Assembly (NCBI GenBank): GCA_003049465.1
Contig: PYSS01000013.1
Coordinates: 396,360 to 460,359, forward strand
Direction: 5' to 3'
Length of the DNA: 64,000 bases
DNA from: Magnaporthiopsis rhizophila
Taxonomy: Eukaryota; Ascomycota; Sordariomycetes; Magnaporthales; Magnaporthaceae
Of the stretch, positions 45,031 to 56,814 are shown piece after piece (position 1 is the first letter of the stretch; the number at the start of each line of letters is the position of its first letter). Below the pieces are notes generated by a model, which worked only from the letters and a program-made list of their open reading frames with translations, searched no databases and was not told the origin of the DNA. Position numbers and translations under genes: made by a program.

Positions 45031-46581
45031 ATGATGTCAGCAGGCGAGCAGCGGAGGCAGCAGCAGCAGCAGCAGCAACCGCCGTCGCCGCCGCCAGAAG
45101 ACGACCCTTCGGCGATCCCGCTCCCCTATGCGCACACCCTGCTGCGGTCCTTCGACTCCTTCCTGACGGTGGCGATTCACAACATCCTCTACTACCGCGG
45201 CATCTACCCGCCGCGCACCTTCTTGTCCGTCAGGGCATTCGACCTGCCCGTCCAGCAGAACCGCCACCCGCTCGTTTGCGCCTGGGTCCGCGACGCCGTT
45301 GACGCAGTGTCCGCCCAGATCGCCGATGGCGCCGTCCACCGTGTCGCCGTCGTGCTTCACGCCCCGCCCCCGCCTCCTCCTCCCAAACCAGCAGCAGCAG
45401 CAGCAGCGGCAGCTCCGGCGGGAGTTGTTAAAGGAGCCGGGGCCCCGGTGGTGGTGGCGGCGGCGGCGGCGGCGGGAAACCCACCAGCAGGTCCCGGGCC
45501 AGAGCCGGAAGCCCGGCCTGCCCCGGTCATTGACGGCGCAAAGGCCAAGGACAAGGACTCTGAAAAAATGCCGCCGCCACCCCTCCCCTTGCCAAGGAGG
45601 CAAGCGGCGGCCGCCGCAACCGCTGCACTACTGACGTCATCGAAGCCGGGGGCGTCATCCTCCAAGCAACAGCAGCAAACCTCCGCGGCGGGGCCGCCCA
45701 AAAAGAAACCCCCGGTCTTGCCCCCCGGTGCGGTCCTCGAGCGCTGGATGTTTGACGTCTCGCTCTTCCCCGCCTGGCCCGGCGGCGCCGCGGCGATGCG
45801 CACCTTTTGGCAGGACAGAGCCGCCGAGGCGGCCCGGAAGAGGCGCGCGAGGCGCGAGGCCATGAGGAAGGCTGGCATGGAGGTGGACGAGGACGAGGAC
45901 GGCGACTACGATTATGACGAGTCGGACGTGGAGGTGCTTGACGACTACGAGTCGGACGAGGAAGACGAGGACGGGGAAGGCGAGGACGGGGAAGGCGAGG
46001 ACGGGGAAGACGAGGACGGGGACGAGGTGATGCGGGATCTGCAGCCATATGACAACACCGAGAATGACGACAACGGGCCCGTCAACTGGGCCGACGTGAA
46101 CCAGCAGCTCCGCGGCGCGTTGGCGCGGCTCGCCAACGCCGGCGAGAAGCTGGGCCACCTGCCCCCGGGATGCACCTTCACCATTGCCGTCGAGCTGCGG
46201 GACGAGGCGCTGCCGCCAATAGAGGTTCGTTTTGTCGATTGATCCGATGTCCCCCGAAAGGGAAAAACTACGAAAAAAAAAAAAAAAAAAAACGCTTGCT
46301 GACGGAACCGTGAGACACAGCATCCCCAACCATGGATCCCATCCCAGCCCAGCCTGCAGCCGCCAACGGCAAAACGGCCGCGGAACGGCCGGGATCTGGG
46401 CGGCGCCAAAACGACCGCCGTGCGCTCCGTCGAGGCCGGCCCGCTCTTCTTTGAATGCTGGGTCGAAGAGGGCAAGGTCAAAGACCGTCTCGCCCAGACG
46501 CCGCCAGTCGTCAAGACGCAACCAAAGCCGCCAGCCGTCAAGACGCAGCAGAAGCCGCCAATACAGGGAAAGGGGAAATGA
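45031..46581 (+). CDS. rev7: Rev7 / Mad2B HORMA protein (DNA polymerase zeta subunit) with large insertions
   Basis: HORMA-domain adaptor of translesion polymerase zeta. Two exons, 45031-46224 and 46321-46581, give 484 aa (yeast 245, human 211). HORMA blocks are HTLLRSFDSFLTVAIHNILY, RGIYPPRTF, FDLPVQQNRHP, VHRVAVVLH, VLERWMFDVSLFP, WADVNQQLRGALARL and LPPGCTFTIAVELRD. The second exon has no ATG and is easily missed. It supplies the seat-belt strands (HPQPWIPSQPS and PLFFECWVEE) that match the family C-terminus. Two insertions break the domain: Pro/Ala-rich residues of about 110-234, within the beta-hairpin before VLERW, and an acidic run of about 288-333. The tail repeats VKTQ-KPP twice. The N-terminus has a CAG-coded Gln run. 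MSAGE from 45034 is an equal start. Confidence 0.87.
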
Positions 46582-46982
46582 ACATAACACACTGGCGCCG
46601 AAATGGCCGAATATGCGAAACACACAGAAAAGCGTATCCAGCAAGCAGAGACAAGCACAAGGTCCCGGACACAGAATTCAATCGGCAACCTCCATTCCGC
46701 TGGACCTTTCCCATATTCTGATCTTTAGTATCGTACAGTTCGTACAAAGCCACCGCAACACACAGCACTTTTTGGCATGTAATATGACCAAAAAGAGAAG
46801 ACGTTTGTGGGCCAAATCGTATATCAACGCCCGCAAGCCCATACAAATCCACCTATGTAAGTAGCTCCTCCCAGAAAAACAACAAAATATGTCAATGCTT
46901 GGCATGGAGGGAGAAAAGGAAGGGGAAAAAAAAGCCAAGTATGCTGGCCTCCTCCTTGGGTCATCACATCATTGCAGAGGAC
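46582..46982. other. Convergent intergenic region, 401 bp
   Basis: 3' UTRs of rev7 and bud3. No ORF of note. Confidence 0.6.
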
Positions 46983-49900
46983 TTAGCCCTGACCCTCTCC
47001 GCCCTTGATAAGCGCGCGCAGGCTAACAATGTCCCGCTTCAGGCGCGCATTGTCCTTCTTGACGCGCGCCGTCTCCTCGGTCTGGTCCTTGAGCTTGGCC
47101 ACCAGCTCCTCCTTGTCCTCGCGCCCTTTGCCCTTGAGCGCCTTGACGATCTTGCCCAGCTCCGAGTTGAACTTCTCGTACAGCAGCTCGTTCTCGGCCA
47201 TGGACTCCCTGTATAGCTGGTCGATGGCGCGCACCTTGGCCTCGCTCGCCTTGAGCGCCGCCTCCATGTCGCGCTCCATGGCCGCCTGCCGCTCCGCCAT
47301 CTCGGCCATCATCTGCGGCACCCGCTCCTCGAGCGACCGCACGCTGGCTGACAGCCTGCGCAGGTCCGTCGTGCCCGATCGCGGCAGCGACCCGTTCACT
47401 CGCGCCATGTCCTCGCTTATGCGCGAGAGCTCCGACTGCAGCGACGCGTCCACCTCATCCACCGCCTTCTTCTCCGTCTGCAGCCGCTCCCGGAGCTTCT
47501 GAGGCGACTGCAGCTTGAGCTTCTGCGGCGAGTTTGGCCTGCTCAGCGTGGATGGCGTGCGCGTCGGCGAGTCCGGACGCGTGGTAAAATTCCGCGACAC
47601 CCTGAGCGTCGGGATCTGGGAGCTTGACATCGACAGGCTCTTTGAGTGCGTCAGGGGCATCTCCAAGGTTATCGGCGACGTCGCCGCTGGTTTCCGCCCC
47701 GGTTCCGCTATGTTCTCCTTGTGGCGCGTGGCAAACAGGCCCGGCGATCGGGGGCTGATCGGTATCTTGGAGGGTGTCGGGATCTTGGTGGTCGTGACAG
47801 TGCTTGAGCCTCCTGAAGAGTTGAATTTTTCTGACGTCTGCTTGTTGGGTCGCAGCGGCGACAGCGGCGGATCCTCGAGCGTCGCTTCCGCCATCAAGCT
47901 CTTCAGGTCGGACAGGGAGCTGTGTCGTTTCCTCCTGAGGGTTTTATCCGGCGGCAACTCGGCCTCCGGCTCTCCGATGGTCTCAAGCCGGTGCGAACTC
48001 GAGGGACGCATCATGATGTCGTCAAACGCGCCCGCTACGGGAGGCCGGTCACGAGATCCCGGCCGCCGCAGCTTGTTGGGGCTCGACGGCTGCGTCATGT
48101 TCAGAGCCGAACTCATATCTATTGATCGTGCACGATTCGAAGACCCCTTGGACAGGCTGTGACTCTCTCCGGTCGCTGGATTCCTACCGTGCTTGCTCAG
48201 GCTCCTCCACATGGACGGCCGCTCCGACTCCTGTTTGCTGTTTTGTCGTAGCAGAGTGTCGAAGCCAAACTTTCTCCGAATCGACGAGGTGTTGGAGGTC
48301 AGAGACCCTGTTGTCGACTTTTGGCCCCTCGTCATCGAGCTCATCGACGCCTCAAAGTTGGACGCGCGAAGATTGGAGGAGCCGAATCCGACCTCCTCGA
48401 ATATGCGCTCGCAGTCCTCGACCAGCCGGTCGAGAAGGTTGATGTAATTGTTGGGGTTCCCGTCGAGCGCCAGCAGCTCTGCAAAAGCGACCGTCATTGC
48501 CCCGCGGTCGCCGTCGTTTGCGCAACCGTCGAGCAGATCTGCAAGCAGCTTGATCAAGGCGGTGAAGGCTCTTCGGTTCTGAGGCGCCATGTCGGCAAAG
48601 AGGTAGTTGACAAAATCAGCGAAATCACCGGGAACCCTCCGCGAAGCCCTCTCCTGAAGGGCATCCAAGGCTTGCACCGTCATGATGGGGCCCATCTGCT
48701 CTCGCCAGGCGATCCGCGTGAACTTTTCGAATGCCGCAAAGATGACCTCGGAAGGCAGCTCGGCCGGCGCGTCCCAGTCGAACGGAAACTCGATGAGCCT
48801 GTTGTACAGATCATTGACCGACAGCTCGTCGGCCACCGACCTGTTCAGAAGCGTCCTCCCGACAAACTGCCCTTTCCTGGACTGCAGCGCTGCGACATAG
48901 CCGGTAAAGGTCTGCTCCAGCCGGACAAGCGGGTTCTCTGGCCTGTCGTCGTCGGTGCGGATAGCGTCCCTGTCCCTGATGGAGCCGCTATGTGAGGTAA
49001 TCTCGTGCCGGCTGGTGGATGAGCTGTTTGAGCGGGCGAGAGGCGGTGGGCACAGGTTTGGGACGTTGGTAAGGGGTGTCCTTGGATGCTTAGCAGGTGG
49101 TGCAGACAGATCCGTGGTTGAGGCACCGCCAAGGATACTTGAGAGCAACTTGACTGGCGACGAAGCTAAGAACGATTTCGTCTTCTCGGCACGCGACGAC
49201 AGACTCAGCCCGCGTAGGATCTTGGTGTAGCTCGAAACCAAAGCCGGGGCCAGAGAAGGGTTGCCCACGTTGAACTGGCTACTGAGCAGTTGAATTACTG
49301 TAGTTTTGTGTTGTTCCTGTCAGTACCAAGCAATCAGAAGTATTAAGCCATCGCAAAAGGAGATCCGACGCAAACAAATCTTACTTCGCCTAGAAATGGT
49401 CGACAAGAAATCCTCCAGAGCCACGTCGTCCGTAAACCGTTTCCCGTTGAGGCCGAGCGAGTTCACCGTGACCTTGTCGCTCTTGTCGCTCGTCCTGACC
49501 TCGATCAGGATCTCGACGCCATAGTGGCCCACGGGGGCCGACTTGGTGCCCTTGTCGGTATCGAGCACAACTCGTATGGCCGCCGGCTCTCTCCGTCCTT
49601 CGATCAGCTGCTCAGCGGCCTCCTGGAAGACAGCAGCATGCAGGCCCAAGTTGTTGTCTGGCATCCTTACGGACCTGAGCGTCCAGGTGGGATCCTCCCG
49701 CTCCTTTTCCGGGAAACGCGCCTCGATCCGCGACCGGACGATGTCCTCGCCCAGACGCGCTGCCCTGCCCTCAAACAACTCCTGGAGCAGGAAACAGCGC
49801 GACGAGACGGCCTTGCTTGTGACGTAGTCGCCCGAGTGAGCTCCCTTCGTCTCCTGCGTCGAGGTCATCCAGATCATGCGGCCGTCACTGGACTCGGTGA

Positions 49901-51638
49901 AGCGCACGTCGGCAATGTTGTGCCACCCAGCAAATGCAAACTCGTAAGAACCGGGCCCACCCGCTGCGTTCGTCATGGAGACGAGGAGACCCGCGGGCGA
50001 GGGCTTGTCAACCTCGCGGAGCAGGTCACGCCCGTTCAGCGTCGAGCTCGACTTTTTCCTGACCATTACCACACAGTCTGAAAACACTAGAAACATGCCC
50101 GCACCGTCCTGGTCGGCTCTGTCCGGGGAGAAATGGGGAGCGGAAAGCTCAAGGAAATCCGCAGCCATGACCAGTCTGCCATGTGGCTGCAAGTCCGCAG
50201 GCCAGCTCTCGATGAAGTTCCGTAACCGGTGCGTGACGTGAGGCTTGTCCTGGAGGGGATCGTCCATGGAGCAGATGTTCGTGATTATGTCTCGGGCACG
50301 CAACATGAGCTGCAACGCCGGGTGCGTTATAGGCAGCGAGCTCACAATCTGATCGATGAACAGGCTGTAACGTGGTAGCCTCTGAACTGGCTCGATAAGG
50401 ATTGAGCGGACGGCCTGCTCGCCTGTCTGCACGACGCGCTGACGAAAGCTCGACTGCTTGTCCAGGAAGGAATTCAGAAGCTGGGGGAAGTGCTGGCTAG
50501 CACGGATGTAGTCTTGGTAGCAGTCGGTGAACTTGGGGAACCATTCTAGGAAGACCCGCGCCATAGCAAGAGCCCCACTAGGATCCTTGACTCTGGTCGA
50601 GCCTCCCAGTCGCAGACCTGTTGAGTGGTGTTCCATATCGTTCAGCGCATCCTCTTCCGTGTCGTCCATGACCTTCCGTAGCTCCTGCATGAAGGCCCTG
50701 TTGACCTGGAGGATCTGGTTGGCTGAGGTAGGGAACAGCTTGTTTAATTCCTCCTCCGATGGGCTCAGGCTCTCTGGCGAGCGTGTTTTGGCGCTCTGTC
50801 GGAAATCCTCGGCGATGTGACTGACAAGCTCATTCAGCTTGAGGACGTAGCGCTCCTCCGTGTCGACCAGTTCTCCCATCTTCATGCGCAGCTCGACCTT
50901 TTGTTCCTTGGTGTACGACTTGCTCCTGTTGAGCGAGCTCGGCTTGGACGGGGCACGACGGAGTTTGGACGTGGGCAGGAACACGGGCTCGCCAAAGAGC
51001 TTGACGAGCGGCGTGTACATGCCGTACTGGCGCAGGGTCGGGTCGAGAATGTCATCCTCATCCTCAGGCACCTCCTCCAGGTCCTCGGGCCTCAGAGGGA
51101 TGATGGAGCCTGGCGGCAGGACAAGGTCGATGTCGACGTTGCTGACATGCTGAGTCTGGAAGGCTGTGTGGAGTGTGTTGATCGTCTCGGCCGTGGTTTC
51201 CGCCTTGACCATGGCCTTTGCCAGGTCGGCGGCATGCTGTTCGCCAAAGAGGGTCGGGGCGGAGCCGGGGCGGCGGGCGCGGGTGGTGGGGTACTGGTTC
51301 TTGAGGTGAGTCTTGACCACGGGCGGCAGCTCGCTAAAGTACTTGAACAGGCCGAAAGCGAGCCCTCGACATATCTCGTCCCCCTGGAACTCGCGCGGGA
51401 GGTAGTTGACGGCGCTGTAGAAGGGAGAGTTGGGCGAGATGGTGATTCGCGGGAAAGACTGGAGGCCGGCGGGGCTGCAGACGTGGACCTGGATGCGCGA
51501 GCTGTTCAGGGTGTAGTTCGCCGTGGTCGAGGGGCCGTGGAAGACGAGGATGGGCAGATGGCCAAGGAGCGGATCGGAGGCGTGGTAAAGAGTGACATGC
51601 TCTGGCGACAGCGCCAGCTCGTCGGTGACACGAACCAT
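46983..51638 (-). CDS. bud3: Bud3, RhoGEF for septation
   Basis: Guanine-nucleotide exchange factor. In filamentous fungi Bud3 activates Rho4 for septum formation with Bud4. Two exons (51638-49385 and 49297-46983) give 1522 aa. The N-terminal block VTLYHASDPLLGHLPILVFH to FGLFKYFSELPP is conserved in Bud3. The DH domain lies at about 245-470 (MGELVDTEERYVLKLNELVSH, then ILIEPVQRLPRYSLFIDQIV). A PH-like region follows (FLVFSDCVVMVRKK). The 88-bp intron joins TISRR to IIQLLSSQFNVGN. The second exon has a helical region (FTGYVAALQSRKGQFVG), a disordered Ser/Pro/Arg-rich middle, and a coiled coil over the last 160 residues (LQSELSRISEDMARV to RLKRDIVSLRALI). Confidence 0.9.
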
Positions 51639-52623
51639 GGTCGTCTTACGGGGCCACTCGCATCATCAGGCCGAAGAGGGCGGGCTGGGCCTTGCGGCAG
51701 CTGCTGTGGTGGCGGATCACCAACGAGGGCCGAGCCGGGCGTGGTGGGATGGTTCGATGCGAGATTCGCCGCCACACAGGACGATGACTGGACTGGGGGA
51801 TGTCAGGGGTGGTGGGATGGGAGGCAACGAGAGCGAAGAAGTGGGACGAAGAGCAAGGGGCAGAGCGGACGCCTCAGAAAGTAAACATCCTGGCATGCAG
51901 AGCGATGTGCGCCGACTGCTGCAGTGTGACTTGGGTCGGGTGTCGTGGTTGGCTGCGTGCTTGCAGACGTTCAAGGCGGCCAGTCTCCGATTCGGCGGTG
52001 GGCAAGTCGAGGCCCTGATGCCGGGCAGGAATAAAACATGTAAACAACAAAAACAATTGAACAAGCAGACGGAAGGGAGGGAAAAAATCCCACGCTAACA
52101 AAAAGCGGAACCGCTGGCCCCAACCAGCAACGGGATTTTAGGCACGCAAACTCCCGAAAATGCATGATCGTTTAATGCCATTGTATCCGTCAACGACTTT
52201 GACCCCCACAGAGAGGAAAAGAGGGCTGAATTTGGATCACTTTCACATGTTTTGTTTTCGTCTTCCATATGTCGCTGTCGGGCGACAAACTCCAATTACA
52301 CCTTCCATCTTTTTTTTTTTTTTTTTTTTTTTTTATGGACGGCAGATTGGACCCAAGCGCACCGAATTGGGAACCCACACGCGTTTGCGCTCGGTACTTT
52401 GGAATGTCAACACGGCGTGCCAGGTTGGTGGAGTGGGATGACCCCTGTACACATCGAGCTGTGATCGTTACCCCGCCTTCCCGTCCTAGGCAGCTCCGCC
52501 AGCCCCAACAGCAGCATTGAGCTGAGCCAAAAGCCAGTGCGTCTCCATGGCAGCCCTGACCCCGATTCAGTCAGATCTAAATGTTGGTAAAAAAACGTCA
52601 TCCATATCCCCGATCCTCCCAAC
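51639..52623. promoter_or_regulatory. Divergent promoter region, 985 bp, with T-run
   Basis: Between the bud3 and dcc1 starts. Contains a 25-bp poly-T (52310-52334). Several overlapping ORFs on both strands have simple-sequence composition and no family resemblance. Confidence 0.5.
52310..52334. repeat. Poly-T, 25 bp
   Basis: Homopolymer in the bud3-dcc1 divergent spacer. Confidence 0.95.
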
Positions 52624-53154
52624 ATGTCTAGCCAGGACAACAAAGGCATCCCCTTCTCGCACGCCCTAGACGGCGTCGGCTACAAGCTTCTCGAGCTGCC
52701 GCCCGAGCTCGTCACCCTGCTCGAGGGAGAGAATCCTCCAACGTATGTTAGTTAGTCCACACAACTACCTACTTTGTGCAAGCAAGGTATATCGATATTC
52801 TTAGGAGCCTGGTTTTGATTCGTCTGTCTCAGATTGAAACTCAAGTCCTCGCCCACCACCGGCCTGCTCGAGGCGGCTGGCAAGACCTATTCGCTCCGGC
52901 AAAAGAACACATCCAACGCGCTCATCATCTTGCGGCCGGTGGAGGAGGCTGTCGCCACCACGGCGTCATCGGGTGCCGACCCCACCCCAGAGTCAAAGGA
53001 GGCGCCGCCGTCATCGGGGATGCCAGAGGTCGGCATGCGCGCCTTCGCCAGCGTGCACGAAACCGTCGAGCTTTTGCCCGAGGCCGGCCCGGTCCCATCA
53101 GCAGCAACGTCGGCAAAGGGCAAGTGGCATGAGAGATTCGGAAAGACCAGGTAG
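52624..53154 (+). CDS. dcc1: Dcc1-like sister chromatid cohesion protein (short)
   Basis: Two exons (52624-52742 and 52833-53154) give 146 aa. The N-terminal GYKLLELPPELVTLLEGE, then LKLKSS after the intron, and KTYSLRQKNTSNALIIL match the beta-sandwich part of Dcc1. Dcc1, with Ctf8, attaches to the Ctf18 alternative clamp loader that loads PCNA and supports cohesion. The end, KGKWHERFGKTR, looks conserved rather than random. The winged-helix C-terminal part known from yeast Dcc1 (380 aa) is absent. The stop TAG overlaps a potential donor (CAG|GTAGTA), so a downstream exon cannot be excluded, but no following ORF looks suitable. A short Dcc1 may be normal in this fungal group. Confidence 0.65.
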
Positions 53155-53885
53155 TAGATGCTTCGGGTATTTGTGCACATGCAATCGCTAGCAGTCTTTA
53201 GTTTGGGGAAATTCACCTATGGGTCGGTCGACCCTATAGAAAATACTTATTCAAAGAATACCCAACACTCACTGTCCCTAGAGCCTTCTTGTGGCTGGTT
53301 GGTTTCCATCAGCGCTTCGACTTGATAGTCAAGCCTGACGTCGCTCATAAGAGACCATGCTCCAATCAAACAACACCAGAAAGGAAAAAGGAGGGTGAAA
53401 GAGGTGCGATAGAAAGAAGAAAAGAAGATGACGAAACCCGGGAATCATTCCTCATGCAATAGTCAATCCTTATCTCAGATATAATGACGCAGGAAAGCGC
53501 AAAGAGCCGTGGATGCCGGCACCAAGCCTACCTTCCCACGGCCAAGTCAAAGTCCTAAAAGAAATGAACATATGAGGTGACTGATCATAAGCCAAAGACG
53601 ACTGTTCAACCATATAACCGAGAATACCTGACCCGCAAAAAGAAAGTGGCATTATGACGGCGTGTACCACGAATGGGAATAGGAATTCCAGGACGCCCCG
53701 GTCTCTGGGAAGATGGGCAGCAACCACTACGACCGTTGTCAGATGTCGCAACTCTGATCGCAGGCAACAAAAATAGCCATTGAGACCCCCAGAATAGCAA
53801 GGCACACAGGTCATTGCGAGATGTTCCCAACTATAAACCCGGTGGAGGCCTCCGTGCTCAGGCACAGCAGAGAAGAGAGACGGAC
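53155..53885. other. Convergent intergenic region, 731 bp
   Basis: 3' flanks of dcc1 and the RBR ligase gene. ORFs present are short and unconvincing. Confidence 0.55.
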
Positions 53886-56814
53886 CTATGGGCCGAGGGC
53901 CGAGGCCGCTGGCAAGAGCTCATGGCCTGCCAGCGCTTGGATATCAGCTGCGTTTGGCAGTGCCGGAAGGGGGACGGGCTGGGCTCCTGGTGGTGAATCG
54001 TTTAACTGGATAGGGAGATCCCGCGATCCGAAGGGCGGCATATTCACCCCGGCCATGGCGCCCATCTGGACCGGGTTCTCAGGGACGACATGGTGATGAT
54101 GGCGATGGCAGTGGGCGCATCGTGGACGCTCATGAGCCTGAACAATCTCATGAGCTCTGGCGAGATTGGGTGGTCCGACAGGAGGCTGGATCGGAAAAGG
54201 GTGCATCGGAATGGCGATCCCTGGTGCGGCTCGGGCCACTAACAGCTCCATATTCGCTTGTTGAAGACTCTGGGCATTCCTATGCGCATTCTGTACTATG
54301 AGCTGCATCTGCCTCGCGATGTCGCCAAACGGTGAAAAGGGTAACGCCGGAGGCACGAGTGGCAACATCCCTTCATGAGCCACTATGTGAGCTGCCGGCA
54401 GCATGTTCAGGTGGGCTTGGAAATGCGGCGGCAGTGCCGCGTGTATTGCCTGGGGGACTGCTGCGGGCATTGCCTGGTGGATTGCTGCGGGCAGTGCTTG
54501 TGGGACTGCTGTGGGAACTGCCAGAAGGACTTCTTGGGGTGCTGCCTGGGGGTCTGCTGCGGGTACTGCCAGAAGGATTCCTGGAGGTGCTGCCTGGGGA
54601 CCTGGTGCTGGCATTGCCAGAACGACTTCTTGGGGTGCCGCCTGGGGGGCTGCTGCGTACATTTCCTGGGGGCCCGCTGCGGGCACTGCCAGAAGGACCT
54701 CTTGGGGTGCTGCTGGAGGCATGACTGCAGGCAACCCGGGACCATGATGGGCAAAGCCGGCGAAGTCAGGCATGGGCGGATGCCCGTAGGGAGCTTGAAA
54801 ATAAACGGGAGCAGGTAATTCTGATCCGCTCAAAGTCAGTCAGGTAAAGAGGTCGCCGAGATTGACTTGTAAAAAGTGAGGTAGTATTCGAAAACCTTCC
54901 TGGCGCCAACGCCATCCACGCATACGAAGTGAAGCCCTCAGAGAGCCAACTGACCGTTGAGCCCACGTCCCTGTGGGTGTAGGGCGTCGGACGCTTTTCG
55001 ACGCCGTCTGTCGTCCTCCTTGACCTTCTGCGAGACCATGATTTCCAACAACTCGGCGGCGACGTCGGGGTTTGCTTCCGCCACTTCCTGGCGCGCCTTG
55101 GCTTCAGCCGCAAGAACTTCATCGTTGTGCCGCTTCTCGACGCTTTCGAAAAGTGGACAGTTCCCACTCTTCCCGCCACGCGAAACGTCATTAAAGTGGC
55201 CATAGTCGCAGGATTTGTGGCAGATGTAGCACTGAACGTTGTGGCAGCCCGCCCGAGTGCAAGTCATCTTGTTGCATCCGTTCTCCTTGATAAACGGAGT
55301 TCCACACTTGTTGCACTTCCGAATCAGGGCTGTCGACATGGCTTCTTCGATCACACGCCGGGCCGAGTGACCGTTCTCGCGGGCAGCTTCCTGGCACGTT
55401 TTGGGAATATGTGTCTCTCTCCTGCACAGACGGCAGCTAGTGACCTCGCACCCTGGGTTCTGGCAGCGAAACTCCTTGTCGATCTCGATGTCGGGGTACT
55501 CAGCCGCAAAGGGGCAGAATGGACAGGTCTCGAGGTTTTCGATCCCCGCAAGTCGGAGGGCCTCTTCCTGCTCGATGCGCTCGAGAGCAACCAAGAGCTT
55601 GCTGTCGAGGAACAGCTGCTTCTGGTCGAAAGAGAATCCAGCATCACACCCATCGGTCGACATGCATTCCAGAGCATACTTGGAGAGCCCGACCTGGGTC
55701 TCCGCCATGCGTCTCGCACATTCCTTGCAAAAATACTTGCCCGGTAGAGATCTAATATTAGCCATGATAGCACTCGTTGACAAGGTGACAAGACATCCAT
55801 CAGAGCTCTTTCAGCCGCGGGGTGGTGTTGCACTGGGGTGGAGAGATCAAGGGTCAAGAGACAAAAAAAAAAAATTAAAATTAAAATAAAAAAAAATAAA
55901 ATAAAAAATAAAATAAAAAACTTACGTGCGGATCATCCCCGTTGCAGTATACCATGCGGTTTTTGGCGCACTCGGAGTAGCAGCACTCGCAATCAGTGGC
56001 TGTTCCTTCGGCTCGAGCCAGCTCGAGGTTCTCTTCCTCCTCCATCAACCTCCGCTGTTCTGCCTCGTTTTGGGTCTGTCGTGCATGAGCCGCGACGCGG
56101 GCGGCGAGGAGCTCCTCGAGCGCTTGCCGTTGTCCAGGAAGGGCTGCGGACAGCATGCGCTTGATAGTCGCGTCACTGAACACGGCCGACTCCCTCGGAC
56201 GCTTATTCAGCTCGAAAGGCGCCTTCTCATCATCCCAACTGTTGAGGAGATCGTTGACCGTCAGATATGTGGCAAAGAGATTTCGTCGCTGCTCATCAAA
56301 CAGTCGGTAGAGATGCTTGCAGGGCACTTTGGGAAAGGCCTCCGCAAGGACGGCTTTCCTATATAATGGCGGGTAAGTGAGCAGGTGACGGCAAAAGACG
56401 AGAGGCCGCATCAACCACAAGGGGCGACTGAACTGGAACGTACGAGGTGGTGAGATACATAGGGAGCGCGGCCCTAGATTCACATTGTCGCCTGTGGTCC
56501 TCGCCAGAAAACCGTTTGGAAAGCAGCACATCTTCGCGCTCGTCGATTTCGTCGTCGTCTGTCTCTCGCTTGCGCTTGAGGCAGGCCCTGGGCCGCCTGG
56601 GGTACGATTGGCCATCGTCCAGTTGGTCCAAGATATGAGAAATGACGGCTTCGCTGTCGAAACTTTTCTCTTTCGTGATGGAGTCAAGATAGTCGGGGCA
56701 GATGTCGGGAAAGACGGCAACAATGGCGACTGCACAAGCCTGTTGGCTCTCGCCAGCGACATCGCCCTGTTCACTGGCATCGCTCTCGCCAGTGATATCG
56801 ATTATTTCCACCAT
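53886..56814 (-). CDS. RNF216/TRIAD3-like RBR E3 ubiquitin ligase
   Basis: RING-IBR-RING ligase, 839 aa in four exons (56814-56444, 56358-55926, 55735-54955, 54820-53886). Residues 1-245 have an acidic N-terminus and helices resembling the RNF216 pre-RING region (VPCKHLYRLFDEQRRNLFAT). RING1 spans the second intron (CECCYSEC...NGDDPH | YFCKECARRM). The IBR starts at CPFCPF (339). RING2 starts at CNKCGTPF (409) with the predicted catalytic Cys422 in ENGCNKMTC. After a helical linker, exon 4 encodes an unusual 310-aa tail: imperfect repeats rich in Ala, Pro and Gln (units like APQEVLLAVP), then a helix (MQLIVQNAHRNAQSLQQ) and a CAHCHRHHHH patch. Intron 2 (55925-55736) has a stretch of almost pure A/T. 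The third donor is GTCAGT. Substrates unknown. Confidence 0.87.
54440..54735 (-). repeat. Imperfect coding tandem repeat in the RBR ligase tail
   Basis: GC-rich units of roughly 45-50 bp encode variants of APQEVLLAVPAAGPQ. Spacing and sequence vary, which points to slippage or unequal exchange within the reading frame. The frame is kept throughout. Confidence 0.75.
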
